Part shown: piece by piece, positions 34,022 to 42,480 of the stretch
Layout of the letters: each line of letters starts with the position of its first letter
How positions within the stretch are numbered: position 1 is the stretch's first letter
From: a bacterium
GTDB lineage: Bacteria > Armatimonadota > Zipacnadia > Zipacnadales > Zipacnadaceae
Reading direction: 5' to 3'
DNA: 64,000 bases
Assembly: GCA_030615605.1 (NCBI GenBank)
Contig: JAUWYY010000004.1
Location: 124,001-188,000, forward strand
The notes under the pieces: generated by a model
Database searches by the model: none
Seen by the model: the letters and a program-made list of their open reading frames with translations, nothing else
What the model was told of the DNA's origin: nothing
Made by a program: the position numbers and the translations under genes

Positions 34022-35227
34022 TTGACGGAGATGAACAAGAAGATTGTCCGTGACGTAGACGCCAGCGGCAAGCGGGTGCTGATGCGGGTGGATTTCAACG
34101 TCCCTATGGAAGACGGACAGATAACCGATGATACCCGCATCCGCGCTGCGCTGCCCACTATCAATTATCTGCGAGAAGAAGGAGCGTTGGTCATTTTATG
34201 CGCTCACCTGGGCCGTCCTAAGGGCCAGATAGTGCCTGAGCACAGCCTGGCGCCGGTGGCGGCCCGGCTCTCGGGGCTGCTCGACGATGAGGCGACCTTT
34301 GTAGATGACTGCCTCGGCGAGCAGGTTGCTGAGGCGGTTGGGGCAGCCCAGCCGGATGATGTCATCCTCTTGGAAAACACCCGCTACTACCCGGGTGAAA
34401 CGTCCAAGGATAAGCAGGAGATGCTGGCCTTCGCCGAGAAGCTGGCGGCACCGGCCCAGATGTACGTCAACGACGCCTTCGGGGCCAGCCACCGCAAGCA
34501 TGCTTCCACTTTCGGAGTCACCAAGTTCCTCAGCCCGTGCGTGGCAGGACTGTTAGTCGAAGAGGAACTCACCAAGCTCCAATGCGTGGTGGATGCCGAC
34601 CAGCCGGGCTTCATCGCAGTGCTGGGCGGGGCTAAGGTTGAGGATAAGATCGGGGTGGTCAAGCAGTTGTTGCCCCGAGTAGAAAGCCTGCTCATCGGCG
34701 GGGCGATGGCCTGGGCCTTTTTCAAAGCTGAAGATATGGAAGTCGGCGAATCACTGTGCACCGAAGAAAGCGTAGCCGGCGCTCGGGATATTCTGGCGAC
34801 GATGTCCGATTACCTGGACACTATGATGCTGCCGGTTGATGTGCATATGAAGAACGTCAGCACCGGCGAGACGAAGTACGCCCCTGCTGACGGTATCGAA
34901 CCGGGCTGGGATGCGCTGGATATTGGCCCCGAGACGCAGCAGAAATATGCCGAGATTGTCCGCAGTGCTCAGGTGGTTTTCTGGAACGGGCCGATGGGCT
35001 ATTTTGAAGAGCCGCCCTTTGACCAGGGCACGCTTGCCGTGGCTAAAGCCATGGGTGAGTGCGCTGGCTACAATGTAGTCGGCGGCGGCGATTCGGTGGC
35101 TGCAATCACCCAGATGGGCCTGGCCGATGAGATGGATCACGTCTCCACCGGCGGCGGGGCGTCGTTGGAATTTATTGAGAACAATGGCACACTGCCTGCG
35201 GTGGAGGCATTGGATGATAGCGAATAG
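34022..35227 (+). CDS. pgk: Phosphoglycerate kinase
   Basis: A 401-residue kinase producing ATP from 1,3-bisphosphoglycerate. RVLMRVDFNVPM, LLCAHLGRPKG-like (VILCAHLGRPKGQ), GGAKVEDKIGVV and VGGGDSVAAITQMG are conserved. The likely start is TTG at 34022; an in-frame ATG at 34031 has GGAG directly abutting it, too close to serve it. It follows gap in the same transcript. Confidence 0.97.
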   Translation: MTEMNKKIVRDVDASGKRVLMRVDFNVPMEDGQITDDTRIRAALPTINYLREEGALVILCAHLGRPKGQIVPEHSLAPVAARLSGLLDDEATFVDDCLGEQVAEAVGAAQPDDVILLENTRYYPGETSKDKQEMLAFAEKLAAPAQMYVNDAFGASHRKHASTFGVTKFLSPCVAGLLVEEELTKLQCVVDADQPGFIAVLGGAKVEDKIGVVKQLLPRVESLLIGGAMAWAFFKAEDMEVGESLCTEESVAGARDILATMSDYLDTMMLPVDVHMKNVSTGETKYAPADGIEPGWDALDIGPETQQKYAEIVRSAQVVFWNGPMGYFEEPPFDQGTLAVAKAMGECAGYNVVGGGDSVAAITQMGLADEMDHVSTGGGASLEFIENNGTLPAVEALDDSE

Positions 35228-35256
35228 TGGTTAGTGGCGAGTGGATAGTGGTTAGT
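35224..35256 (+). repeat. Short direct repeat ATAGTGGTTAGT
   Basis: ATAGTGGTTAGT occurs at 35224-35235 and 35245-35256, just after the pgk stop, followed by a GTTAG..CTAAC inverted pair. Such low-complexity repeats are found at gene insertion points; it marks the junction before the methyltransferase that separates pgk from tpiA. Confidence 0.6.
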
Positions 35257-35304
35257 TAACGGCTAACGACGCGGAACGACAGCCTGCCGTGGTGACGAAC
35301 TACA

Positions 35305-36129
35305 ATGGATCAGACAATGAGTCGTTTTGGCGGATATGAGGATCTGCCATTCATAAGCGAACTGTACGACCCTGTGTACACTAATGCTGCGCGCCCAGAT
35401 GTGGACTTCTACATTGGATATTCGCGGGCCGCAGACGGTGCAACTTTAGAACTGGGGTGCGGTACCGGCAGGATTCTGATACCAACAGCGGCAGCAGGAT
35501 GCGAAATCGTTGGGCTGGATATCTCGGAGCACATGTTGGCCACGTGCCGCAAGAAGCTCCAACTCCAGCCAGAGAATCTGTGCAAGCGCGTGCGGTTAGT
35601 CCAGGGCAACATGGCATCGTTCAACCTGGACGGTACCTTTGACCTGGTAACAATGCCTTTTCGTTCGTTCCAGCATCTGCTCTCAGTCGACGAGCAACTT
35701 TCCTGCCTCCGCTGCGTGAACCAGCATTTGGCGCCGGGCGGCAAGTTGGTGTTGGACGTCTTCCAGGTGAAGCCTTCGGGAATGCACGATGCAAGGTGGA
35801 CTCAGGAATCCAAAGACTTCGACGACGTGGAACTGCCAGGAGGCCGGAGGCTGAGCCGCACGCATCGAATTGCTGCGTTTCACCGTGCTGAGCAGTACAA
35901 TGACGTGGAAATAATCTACTATGTAACCCACCCGGACGGGCAGACTGAACGGCTGGTACAGTTCTTTCCGTTTCGATACTTCTTTCGTTACGAGATCGAG
36001 CACCTATTGGCGCGATGCGGCTTCCAAGTTGTCAGGCTATTCGGAGATTTCGACGAGTCGCCGCTGTCCGATGACTCGCCAGACATGATCTTCGTAGCGC
36101 GGCGGTGCGAGACTGCAGAAGCCAGGTAA
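35305..36129 (+). CDS. SAM-dependent class I methyltransferase
   Basis: A 274-residue methyltransferase. Motif I is ATLELGCGTGRILIPTA (about residue 48), followed by VGLDISEHMLATCRKKL, FDLVTMPFRSFQHLL and LAPGGKLVLDVFQ. It has a C-terminal beta-rich extension (VTHPDGQTERLVQFFPFRYF). The substrate is unknown. It interrupts the usual gap-pgk-tpiA cluster and is flanked by short repeats on the left, so it is probably an insertion. Confidence 0.83.
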   Translation: MDQTMSRFGGYEDLPFISELYDPVYTNAARPDVDFYIGYSRAADGATLELGCGTGRILIPTAAAGCEIVGLDISEHMLATCRKKLQLQPENLCKRVRLVQGNMASFNLDGTFDLVTMPFRSFQHLLSVDEQLSCLRCVNQHLAPGGKLVLDVFQVKPSGMHDARWTQESKDFDDVELPGGRRLSRTHRIAAFHRAEQYNDVEIIYYVTHPDGQTERLVQFFPFRYFFRYEIEHLLARCGFQVVRLFGDFDESPLSDDSPDMIFVARRCETAEAR

Positions 36130-36205
36130 TTCACTGGGCACTGCGGTGACGTCGGTTGATCGTATAACAGGCATTGATCTAGATCGTGAAAGGTATTGCA
36201 CAATC

Positions 36206-37015
36206 ATGCGCACCCCCATAATGGCTGGAAACTGGAAAATGAACTGCGATAACGACGAGGCCTGGGAATTGGCTGCGGCGATTGCCGACGAGAAAGGTGA
36301 CGTCGAGGGCTGCGAGGTGGTTCTGTGCCCACCAGCCACAGCACTGACTACTGTGCTGGCCGCTATCGAGGATACCAACATTGGTCTGGGTGCCCAGAAT
36401 ATCTTCTGGGAGGAAAGCGGCGCCTATACCGGCGAGCTTTCCGGGCCGATGCTGCTGTCCTGCGGTTGCCAGTATGTCATCATTGGCCACTCCGAGCGAC
36501 GCGGGCGCTTCGGCAGCGCCGATGAGGATTTCACCCCGGAGTTGCAGCAGGTCTTCGGCGACACCGATGCCAGCGTCAACCGCAAGCTGCCGGCAGCACT
36601 CTCCCACGGCCTGCTGCCTATCGTTTGCGTTGGTGAGCTGCTCAGCGAGCGCCAGGAGGGCCAGACTGACGAGGTAGTTAGCGGGCAGGTCACAGCAGCG
36701 CTGACTGGGCTGGAGGCCAGTGAAGTGGATTGGGTTATCCTTGCCTACGAGCCGGTGTGGGCTATCGGCACCGGCGAGGTCTGTGAGGCTGAGGAGGCCA
36801 ACCGGGTCATCGGCGTCATCCGCGCTACGCTGGCCGAGGTTGTCGGTGGAGAGGTTGCCGAAAGGGTGCGCATCCTGTACGGGGGCAGCGTCAACCCAGC
36901 CAATGTCGAGGGCTTAATGGAACAGTCGGAGATTGATGGAGGGCTGGTCGGAGGTGCCTCGCTTCAGGCTGAGTCGTTCTGTGAGTTGATCGCCGCCGCC
37001 GCTGCCAGCAAGTAG
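36206..37015 (+). CDS. tpiA: Triosephosphate isomerase
   Basis: A 269-residue TIM. AGNWKMN contains the catalytic Lys, IIGHSERRGRFG the His, and AYEPVWAIGTG the Glu; YGGSVNPANV is the phosphate-binding end. An upstream in-frame ATG would add 20 residues; the ATG at 36206, preceded by AAAGG, gives the usual N-terminus and is preferred. The third glycolytic gene of the cluster. Confidence 0.97.
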   Translation: MRTPIMAGNWKMNCDNDEAWELAAAIADEKGDVEGCEVVLCPPATALTTVLAAIEDTNIGLGAQNIFWEESGAYTGELSGPMLLSCGCQYVIIGHSERRGRFGSADEDFTPELQQVFGDTDASVNRKLPAALSHGLLPIVCVGELLSERQEGQTDEVVSGQVTAALTGLEASEVDWVILAYEPVWAIGTGEVCEAEEANRVIGVIRATLAEVVGGEVAERVRILYGGSVNPANVEGLMEQSEIDGGLVGGASLQAESFCELIAAAAASK

Positions 37016-37103
37016 CACCACGGGCCGACATACAAACCAGATCACTAACTTCTCCGACTCCAGCCGCCACCACTGACTGCTTTACCTGCTAGCATTGCGA
37101 CAC

Positions 37104-37815
37104 TCACTGGCGGCGGTAGGAAGTCAACTCGGAAAAATCAACCAGCGCGCCCATAGCGTGATTGGTCGTCTCGATGCCTGCTTCTTCGATGGCTGCGCCG
37201 GGATTCAGGCCGGCGTAGAGTATAACGCCGGCCCGCTCCAGGGGCACGGCTATTTCCAGGAGCGGATGACTGGGCCGGCCTACTGAGGCCACCCCCCGAA
37301 TGCCGGCTTGTGCTCTGCCAGTTCCAGCAATCCTCCGAACTGCGACTCCATTGAGATGCCGTAGTTGAGCAGGATGCCATTGATGGTCACGCTGCAGACG
37401 GTGCCGATAGCGACCATTCCCGCCGGCACTTGAGCGTCACCGACACGCTGCCCTGACCGGTAGACAGCAATCAGATCACTGGTACACAAGCCGGCCCGGA
37501 ACACCGGGCGTATGACCTGCAATGCAACATCCAGCGCTTCCTCCGACAGTAGCGAGATGTTCAGAATCACCTTGCCCTGGCGGGTGGCCAGATCAAGAGT
37601 GGTCTGATAAGTTAGCCGCTCCAAAGTGGAGATGACCAGGGTCACTCGGTCAGGCCGGCCTCGTCAAGTTGCTGAAGCTGGTAGCGAACGGCCCGGTCGG
37701 TCAGGTCTACGCCGAGGTTAGCCAGCTCTTGGGCCAGGCGACTGCTGCCCAGCGGCTCGCCGTGGGTATCTAGAGCGCGGAGAATGGCCAGTTTCTTCCT
37801 GTTAATTTCCGGCAC
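37104..37815 (-). pseudogene. nrpR: NrpR-type nitrogen regulator split into three overlapping frames
   Basis: Three ORFs in series match one NrpR protein. 37815-37642 (57 residues, GTG after AGGAGG) is the winged helix: GEPLGSSRLAQELANLGVDL and DRAVRYQLQQLDEAGLT. 37645-37280 (GTG start overlapping the first stop as GTGA) is the ligand-binding domain: LERLTYQTTLDLATRQGKVI, MVAIGTVCSVTINGILLNYG. 37292-37104 continues it in another frame after a G6 run: AGVILYAGLNPGAAIEEAGI, NHAMGALVDFSEL. About 25 linker residues between HTH and sensor domain are missing. NrpR represses nitrogen genes in methanogens. It is either decayed or assembled from separate subunits. Confidence 0.8.
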
Positions 37816-37877
37816 ACTTTTCCTCCTAGGCGCGCTATTTATGGTTAGCGTGGACTGATCCCGGCCACTTCGGGGAA

Positions 37878-37906
37878 AGTGTATCGGAAAGATTGGGCTG
37901 TGTCAA
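37878..37906 (-). promoter_or_regulatory. Promoter of the nrpR relic
   Basis: Leftward TTGACA (37906-37901), 17-base spacer, TACACT (37883-37878). The -10 is flanked by two GGAAA half-sites (plus strand 37874-37878 and 37886-37890). Confidence 0.7.
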
Positions 37907-37942
37907 GGGCCTCTCAAGTGAAAACTTGCCGGTAGTATTCCG

Positions 37943-37971
37943 TTGACAGTAGGAAGGAGGGGCCTTAGAGT
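37943..37971 (+). promoter_or_regulatory. Probable promoter of the glutamate synthase gene
   Basis: TTGACA (37943-37948), 17-base spacer, TAGAGT (37966-37971). The start would be near 37978, about 30 bases before the NrpR-type palindrome and 128 before the ATG. Confidence 0.55.
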
Positions 37972-38007
37972 ACGAGTAGTATTTTCCGGAACACCTGTCG
38001 GTTGGGA

Positions 38008-38027
38008 TACGGAAACGTATTTCCGTA
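38008..38027 (+). promoter_or_regulatory. NrpR-type operator (GGAA-N6-TTCC)
   Basis: TACGGAAACGTATTTCCGTA has perfect eight-base arms and contains GGAA-ACGTAT-TTCC, exactly the operator form known for NrpR in Methanococcus. It lies just downstream of the predicted glutamate synthase start, as in the archaeal nif and glnA cases. Extra TTCC-containing half-sites occur at about 37934-37941 and 37980-37991. Confidence 0.72.
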
Positions 38028-38105
38028 AGTAGATGGACGACTGCTGTTTTGTCAGTGCGTGCAGATCCTGATGTGAATAGCTCAAGTAGCGAAAGGGTGT
38101 TAGTG

Positions 38106-39683
38106 ATGACTCTATCAGTTCCTAATGCAAGCGATGCAACACAGACCAGGCGTCGTACACGTAATTCATATTCGCGGCTCAGTGGGATGTGCGCGACCTG
38201 CGAGGATGGCTGTCCCGGGCTCTGCGAAATCGGTATTTCGGCGTTCCGCGCCGTGGAGGCCATCTACCCCCAGGCGTTCGGCGAGATAACCGCTGGGTCG
38301 GAAAAGGCATACCCAGTGGACCTGTCTCACTTCACGATTAACGGCGGCGTGGTGGGAGCAGTCGGGGTTGAGCCAGATTCTGACAAGGCGGTTTTCCCCG
38401 CGGTGAACCTGGAAGTGAGTCTAGGCCACGACGACGGTATCAAGCTGGGATTGCCCTTCGTGATGCCCGGGCTCGGCTCAACCGACATCGCCGCCAAGAA
38501 CTGGGACGGTCTGGCGGCTGGAGCGGGGCTAACCGGCACTCTGATCACCGTTGGCGAGAATGTCTGCGGCGTGGATGACGAGGCGGACTTGAAGGATGGC
38601 CGCGTTGTCCATTCGCCTGAGTTGCGCCACGGGATTCGCACATTTACTGACTGGCAGACCGACGGTCTGGGCGGTGTGGTCCTCCAGGAGAACGTGGAGG
38701 ACAACCGCATGGGGGTGATCGAGTACGGTATTCAGGAACTGGGCGTCGAGATCGTGGAGCTCAAGTGGGGCCAGGGAGCTAAGAACATCGGCGGGGAGGT
38801 CAAAGTGCAGCACCTGGCTAAAGCCCAACGACTCAAGCGGCGGGGCTACATCGTGCTGCCTGACCCGGACGACCCCGGAGTAATTGAAGCATACGAGCGC
38901 GGTGCTATCCGCGAGTTCGAGCGCCATTCGCGTATCGGCATGGTGACCGAAGAGGGCTTTATGGAGCGTGTCGGCCAGCTTCGCGAGGCCGGTGCCAGAT
39001 ATGTCTTCCTCAAGACCGGGGCCTACCGGCCCGCCGCCCTGGCTCAGGCCATCAAATTCTGCTCGCAGGCACAGATTGACGTCCTGACCGTGGATGCGGC
39101 CGGTGGTGGCACTGGTATGAGCCCGTGGCGGATGATGAATGAGTGGGGCATGCCACTGATCGAGACGGTCACCCTCGCCCGCCAGTACTGCGATCGCCTG
39201 GCCCAGAAGGGCGAATACGTGCCCGATCTGGTGGTGGCAGGTGGCTTCGCCTTCGAGGACCAGATCTTCAAGGCCCTGGCAATGGGCGCGCCCTACGTCA
39301 AGGCCATCGGCATGGCGCGCGCCCCGCTGGCTGCGGCAATGGTCGGGAAGAACATCGGTCTGGAACTGGCGTCGGGCGAACTCGATCCGCTCCACGAGAA
39401 GTACGGCAGCCGGCTCGACAGCATCTTCCTGCTCTACCACGAGCTTAAGGACCGGCTGGGCCCGCGCATCGAGGAGTTGCCCAGCGGTGGGATGGGCGTC
39501 TACCATTACTACCAACGCCTGGCCCAGGGCCTGCGCCAGTTGATGTGCGGCGCGCGTAAGTTTAGCCTGGAATACCTCGAGCGCGATGACATCGCGGCGC
39601 TGACTCGTCAGGCCGCCGAACTCAGCGGGATCACCTATGTAATGGATCTGGACCGGGAGGAAGTGGACGAAATCCTTGGCTAG
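38106..39683 (+). CDS. FMN-binding glutamate synthase domain protein (GltB central domain)
   Basis: A 525-residue protein corresponding to the FMN/Fe-S synthase domain of glutamate synthase, without the glutaminase domain, like archaeal-type GltB. The N-terminus has clustered Cys (MCATCEDGCPGLCEIG). VELKWGQGAKNIGGEVKVQH and VDAAGGGTGMSPWRMMNEWG are FMN- and 2-oxoglutarate-site signatures. It would make glutamate from 2-oxoglutarate and ammonia (from a separate glutaminase). The ATG at 38106 follows AAAGGGTG and gives a sensible N-terminus. Probably under NrpR-type control; ends at a clear terminator. Confidence 0.9.
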   Translation: MTLSVPNASDATQTRRRTRNSYSRLSGMCATCEDGCPGLCEIGISAFRAVEAIYPQAFGEITAGSEKAYPVDLSHFTINGGVVGAVGVEPDSDKAVFPAVNLEVSLGHDDGIKLGLPFVMPGLGSTDIAAKNWDGLAAGAGLTGTLITVGENVCGVDDEADLKDGRVVHSPELRHGIRTFTDWQTDGLGGVVLQENVEDNRMGVIEYGIQELGVEIVELKWGQGAKNIGGEVKVQHLAKAQRLKRRGYIVLPDPDDPGVIEAYERGAIREFERHSRIGMVTEEGFMERVGQLREAGARYVFLKTGAYRPAALAQAIKFCSQAQIDVLTVDAAGGGTGMSPWRMMNEWGMPLIETVTLARQYCDRLAQKGEYVPDLVVAGGFAFEDQIFKALAMGAPYVKAIGMARAPLAAAMVGKNIGLELASGELDPLHEKYGSRLDSIFLLYHELKDRLGPRIEELPSGGMGVYHYYQRLAQGLRQLMCGARKFSLEYLERDDIAALTRQAAELSGITYVMDLDREEVDEILG

Positions 39684-39742
39684 GGCAAGGGCAGCAAGGC
39701 CTGATGCCGGCGTTCTATAGTCCGACACCGAGGAGAACAACC

Positions 39743-39780
39743 AGCGGGTGACGAGGGGTGAACCTTGTCACCCGCTCTTT
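39743..39780 (+). terminator. Rho-independent terminator of the glutamate synthase gene
   Basis: AGCGGGTGAC and GTCACCCGCT form a perfect 10-bp stem with a 14-base loop, followed by CTTTATT, 60 bases after the stop. It separates the convergent trpB gene. Confidence 0.82.
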
Positions 39781-39800
39781 ATTGGTGGCATTAGTTGGAG

Positions 39801-41165
39801 CTAGGCTGTTCCAGGGACCTCGGGCACCTCGGCCAGGGCCCTGTCAATCTCCTCCTGGGGTAGCTCGTAGTCTTCGAGCTCGCCACTCAGGTAGGCATCG
39901 TACGCGCCCAGGTCGAAGAAGCCGTGTCCACTGTAGGCGATGACAATGCACTTCTCCTCGCCAGTTTCCTTGCACTTGAGCGCCTCGTCAATGCCGGCCT
40001 TGACGCAGTGGGCCGTCTCGGGAGCGGTCAACGAGCCCTCGGTGCGGGCAAAGGTAATCGCGGCCTCAAAGACCTCGTTCTGGTGGAATGCCCGCGCCTC
40101 AATAACTCCCTGATTAACCAGCAGGCACATCAGTGGCGCATCGCCGTGATACCGCAGCCCACCAGCGTGAATAGGCGGTGGTACGAAGCTGTGGCCGAGG
40201 GTGTACATCTTCAGCAGCGGGGTCAGTTGCGCGGTATCGCCGAAGTCATAACGGTACGGTGCCCGGGTCAGCGTCGGACAAGCGGTCGGCTCAGTCGCGA
40301 TGATGTCAATATCCTGGCCACCCAGCTTGTCTTTGACAAATGGGAAGGCCATGCCCGCGAAGTTCGAGCCACCGCCCACGCAGCCGACAATAACGTCGGC
40401 TTTCTCCCCGACCAGGTCGAGCTGCTTCTTTGTCTCCAGGCCCACAATGGTCTGGTGCAGCAGGACGTGGTTGAGCACGCTGCCCAACGAGTACTTGGTA
40501 TCGTCGTGAGTAGCGGCATCCTCCATTGCTTCGGAGATGGCAATGCCCAGGCTCCCGGGGGAGTCGGGGTCCTGCTCGAGGATCGCGCGCCCAGAGTTGG
40601 TCTTATCGGTCGGCGAGGGGAAGCACTCCGCCCCCCACGCCTCCATCAGCATCCGCCGGTACGGCTTCTGCTCGTAGCTAACCTTCACCATATAGACTGT
40701 GATGGTCAGGTCGAACAGAGCCCCGGCAAACGCTAGCGCGCTACCCCACTGCCCGGCACCAGTCTCAGTGGCGATGCGGGTGACGCCCTCCTGCTTGTTG
40801 TAGTAGGCCTGAGCGACAGCGGTGTTGGGCTTGTGGCTGCCCGCTGGGCTGAAGCTCTCGTTCTTGTAGTAGATGCGCGCCGGAGTACCCAGATATTCCT
40901 CCAGCCGATGTGCCCGGAATAGCGGGCTGGGCCGCCAGAGCTTGTAGATCCGCAGAATATCGTCGGGGATCTCGATCCACGGCTCCATACTTACTTCCTG
41001 CTTGATCAGCTCCATCGGAAAGATCGGCGCCAGGTCCTCCGGCCCGATCGGCTGGCCGGTCCCCGGATTTAGTGGTGGCGCCAGCGGGGCAGGTAGATCG
41101 GGGTTGATGTTGTACCACCGCTGGGGCATCTCACTTTCGGGCAGAATTATCTTGGTCTGGTCCAT
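39801..41165 (-). CDS. trpB: Tryptophan synthase beta-like enzyme, TrpB2 type
   Basis: A 454-residue PLP enzyme of the TrpB2 group, which makes tryptophan from indole and serine but is not tied to TrpA in the usual way. [20 protein letters not shown] at the N-terminus is typical of TrpB2. The PLP Lys is in [17 protein letters not shown] (about residue 112), and [11 protein letters not shown] binds the phosphate. No other trp gene is near. GAAGGAGG before the ATG sets the start. An upstream inverted repeat lies in the leader. Confidence 0.94.
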   Translation of the reverse strand: MDQTKIILPESEMPQRWYNINPDLPAPLAPPLNPGTGQPIGPEDLAPIFPMELIKQEVSMEPWIEIPDDILRIYKLWRPSPLFRAHRLEEYLGTPARIYYKNESFSPAGSHKPNTAVAQAYYNKQEGVTRIATETGAGQWGSALAFAGALFDLTITVYMVKVSYEQKPYRRMLMEAWGAECFPSPTDKTNSGRAILEQDPDSPGSLGIAISEAMEDAATHDDTKYSLGSVLNHVLLHQTIVGLETKKQLDLVGEKADVIVGCVGGGSNFAGMAFPFVKDKLGGQDIDIIATEPTACPTLTRAPYRYDFGDTAQLTPLLKMYTLGHSFVPPPIHAGGLRYHGDAPLMCLLVNQGVIEARAFHQNEVFEAAITFARTEGSLTAPETAHCVKAGIDEALKCKETGEEKCIVIAYSGHGFFDLGAYDAYLSGELEDYELPQEEIDRALAEVPEVPGTA

Positions 41166-41285
41166 TTCTTATTCCCTCCTTCGGGTATCTTTTGTACGAG
41201 TCATGGGCCAACTGTAAGGTTGCTCCGCAGTTGCGTCCATACACAACCACAATTACCTATATTCACCTCTGCTGTTATTTCTTCC

Positions 41286-41324
41286 TTCTCGGGTTGACGG
41301 CAATCGAGGGTCGTCAGCCGAGAA
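41286..41324. repeat. Long imperfect inverted repeat upstream of trpB2
   Basis: TTCTCGG-gt-TGACG ... CGTCA-g-CCGAGAA, arms of 12 bases with small bulges, 120 bases before the trpB2 start. It has no T-run. It may be a structured leader or end the transcript of the MocA-type gene upstream. Confidence 0.45.
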
Positions 41325-41400
41325 GCAATAGGCCGTGACCCTATCAGGCCCAGAACGTGCTATCTAAAGATCATGGGCCGGCTGAGCCGAGCCTGGCCAA

Positions 41401-42438
41401 CTATCTGTCCATCTCCTCGAGCCTTACTGGTCTCCCTTCGGCCAGGGATTTTTCGATGGTGAACATTACCCGGTGGGTCTTGAAGGCCTCGGCAAAGTTG
41501 ATGGACGAGTCCCGGTCCTCCAGCAGGCACTGGGCGAAGTGGTCCACCTGCGGCGGGTAGGGGTGATCCAGCACATCGCCGGATTCAGCCTGCGTGGTGG
41601 GCACCGTGATCCACTCGTCGGGTCTTGTGCCAGCGATCTGGGTGGACCACAGCTTGTCGTTCCACAGCGTGCCCTCACTGCCGATCAGGTGGACATTAAA
41701 CACGTAGGGCTGGCGGCAGTCAATGCACGAGACGCACTTGCCACAGGTGTCGTCGGCGAATTTGAGAATCGCCACGGAAGTAGTGTCGTATTCGTACTCC
41801 TGCAAGTCGGGCGCAGTCGTCTTCGTTGAATACGCAAAGACTTCCTCGACCTCGCGGTCGGCAAAATACAGTAGCGCATCGAGGGCATGTACTCCCGCGG
41901 TGATCAGCGCGCTGCCACCAATCTCCTTCTTCACGTTCCATTCGTACTGCGCGTACCAGGGCCCGACGCCGTGGTAGTAGTCCACCTCGAAGTGGTGGAC
42001 GTCGCCAAGCAGGCCCTGCGCCATCACTGACCTGACCAGGTCGAAGTGCGGGATGAAGCGCAGCTCAAAGTAGACGGTGGACTTGACGCCCGCCGCCTCA
42101 ATGGCCTTTCGCATCTCCAGGAGGCTATCATAGTCAATGGCCAGCGGCTTTTCAATCATCAGGTGCTTGCCGGCCTCGGCCGCTTTGATAGCCTGAGGCG
42201 GATGCAGAGGATGGGGCGTGCAGATATCCACCACGTCGAGGTCGGGATGCTGCAGAAACTCCTCGTAGTCGTGGTAGAGCGCAGCGTCATTGCCGCACAT
42301 CTCGCGAATCTCTTCCGCACTGAGCTCCTTACTTGAGCACAGCGCGGTGACCTCCATATGGGGGTTGGCTATGAATGCGGGCAGATGTCCGCTGGCCGCC
42401 CAACCCAGTCCGACTACACCGACGTTGATAGATGCCAT
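41401..42438 (-). CDS. Gfo/Idh/MocA-family oxidoreductase
   Basis: A 345-residue NAD(P)-dependent dehydrogenase probably acting on a sugar or inositol derivative. NVGVVGLGWAASGHLPAF is the Rossmann motif; EKPLAIDYDSLLEMRKAIEA holds the EKP motif of the family; GGSALITAGVHALDALLYFA is the usual substrate-side segment. GAGGAG upstream favours the ATG at 42438 over one six codons earlier. The substrate is not predictable. Confidence 0.92.
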   Translation of the reverse strand: MASINVGVVGLGWAASGHLPAFIANPHMEVTALCSSKELSAEEIREMCGNDAALYHDYEEFLQHPDLDVVDICTPHPLHPPQAIKAAEAGKHLMIEKPLAIDYDSLLEMRKAIEAAGVKSTVYFELRFIPHFDLVRSVMAQGLLGDVHHFEVDYYHGVGPWYAQYEWNVKKEIGGSALITAGVHALDALLYFADREVEEVFAYSTKTTAPDLQEYEYDTTSVAILKFADDTCGKCVSCIDCRQPYVFNVHLIGSEGTLWNDKLWSTQIAGTRPDEWITVPTTQAESGDVLDHPYPPQVDHFAQCLLEDRDSSINFAEAFKTHRVMFTIEKSLAEGRPVRLEEMDR

Positions 42439-42480
42439 ACGGATCACACTCCTCATTGTCTTACCAGATTTGGCACGGTA

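Noticed and set aside
35224-35270. CRISPR-like repeats after pgk
   Set aside because: Only two 12-base copies and no regular spacer array.
38529-39740. 403-codon ORF antisense to the glutamate synthase gene
   Set aside because: It overlaps a clear conserved gene completely and its translation is His/Gln/Leu-rich shadow sequence.
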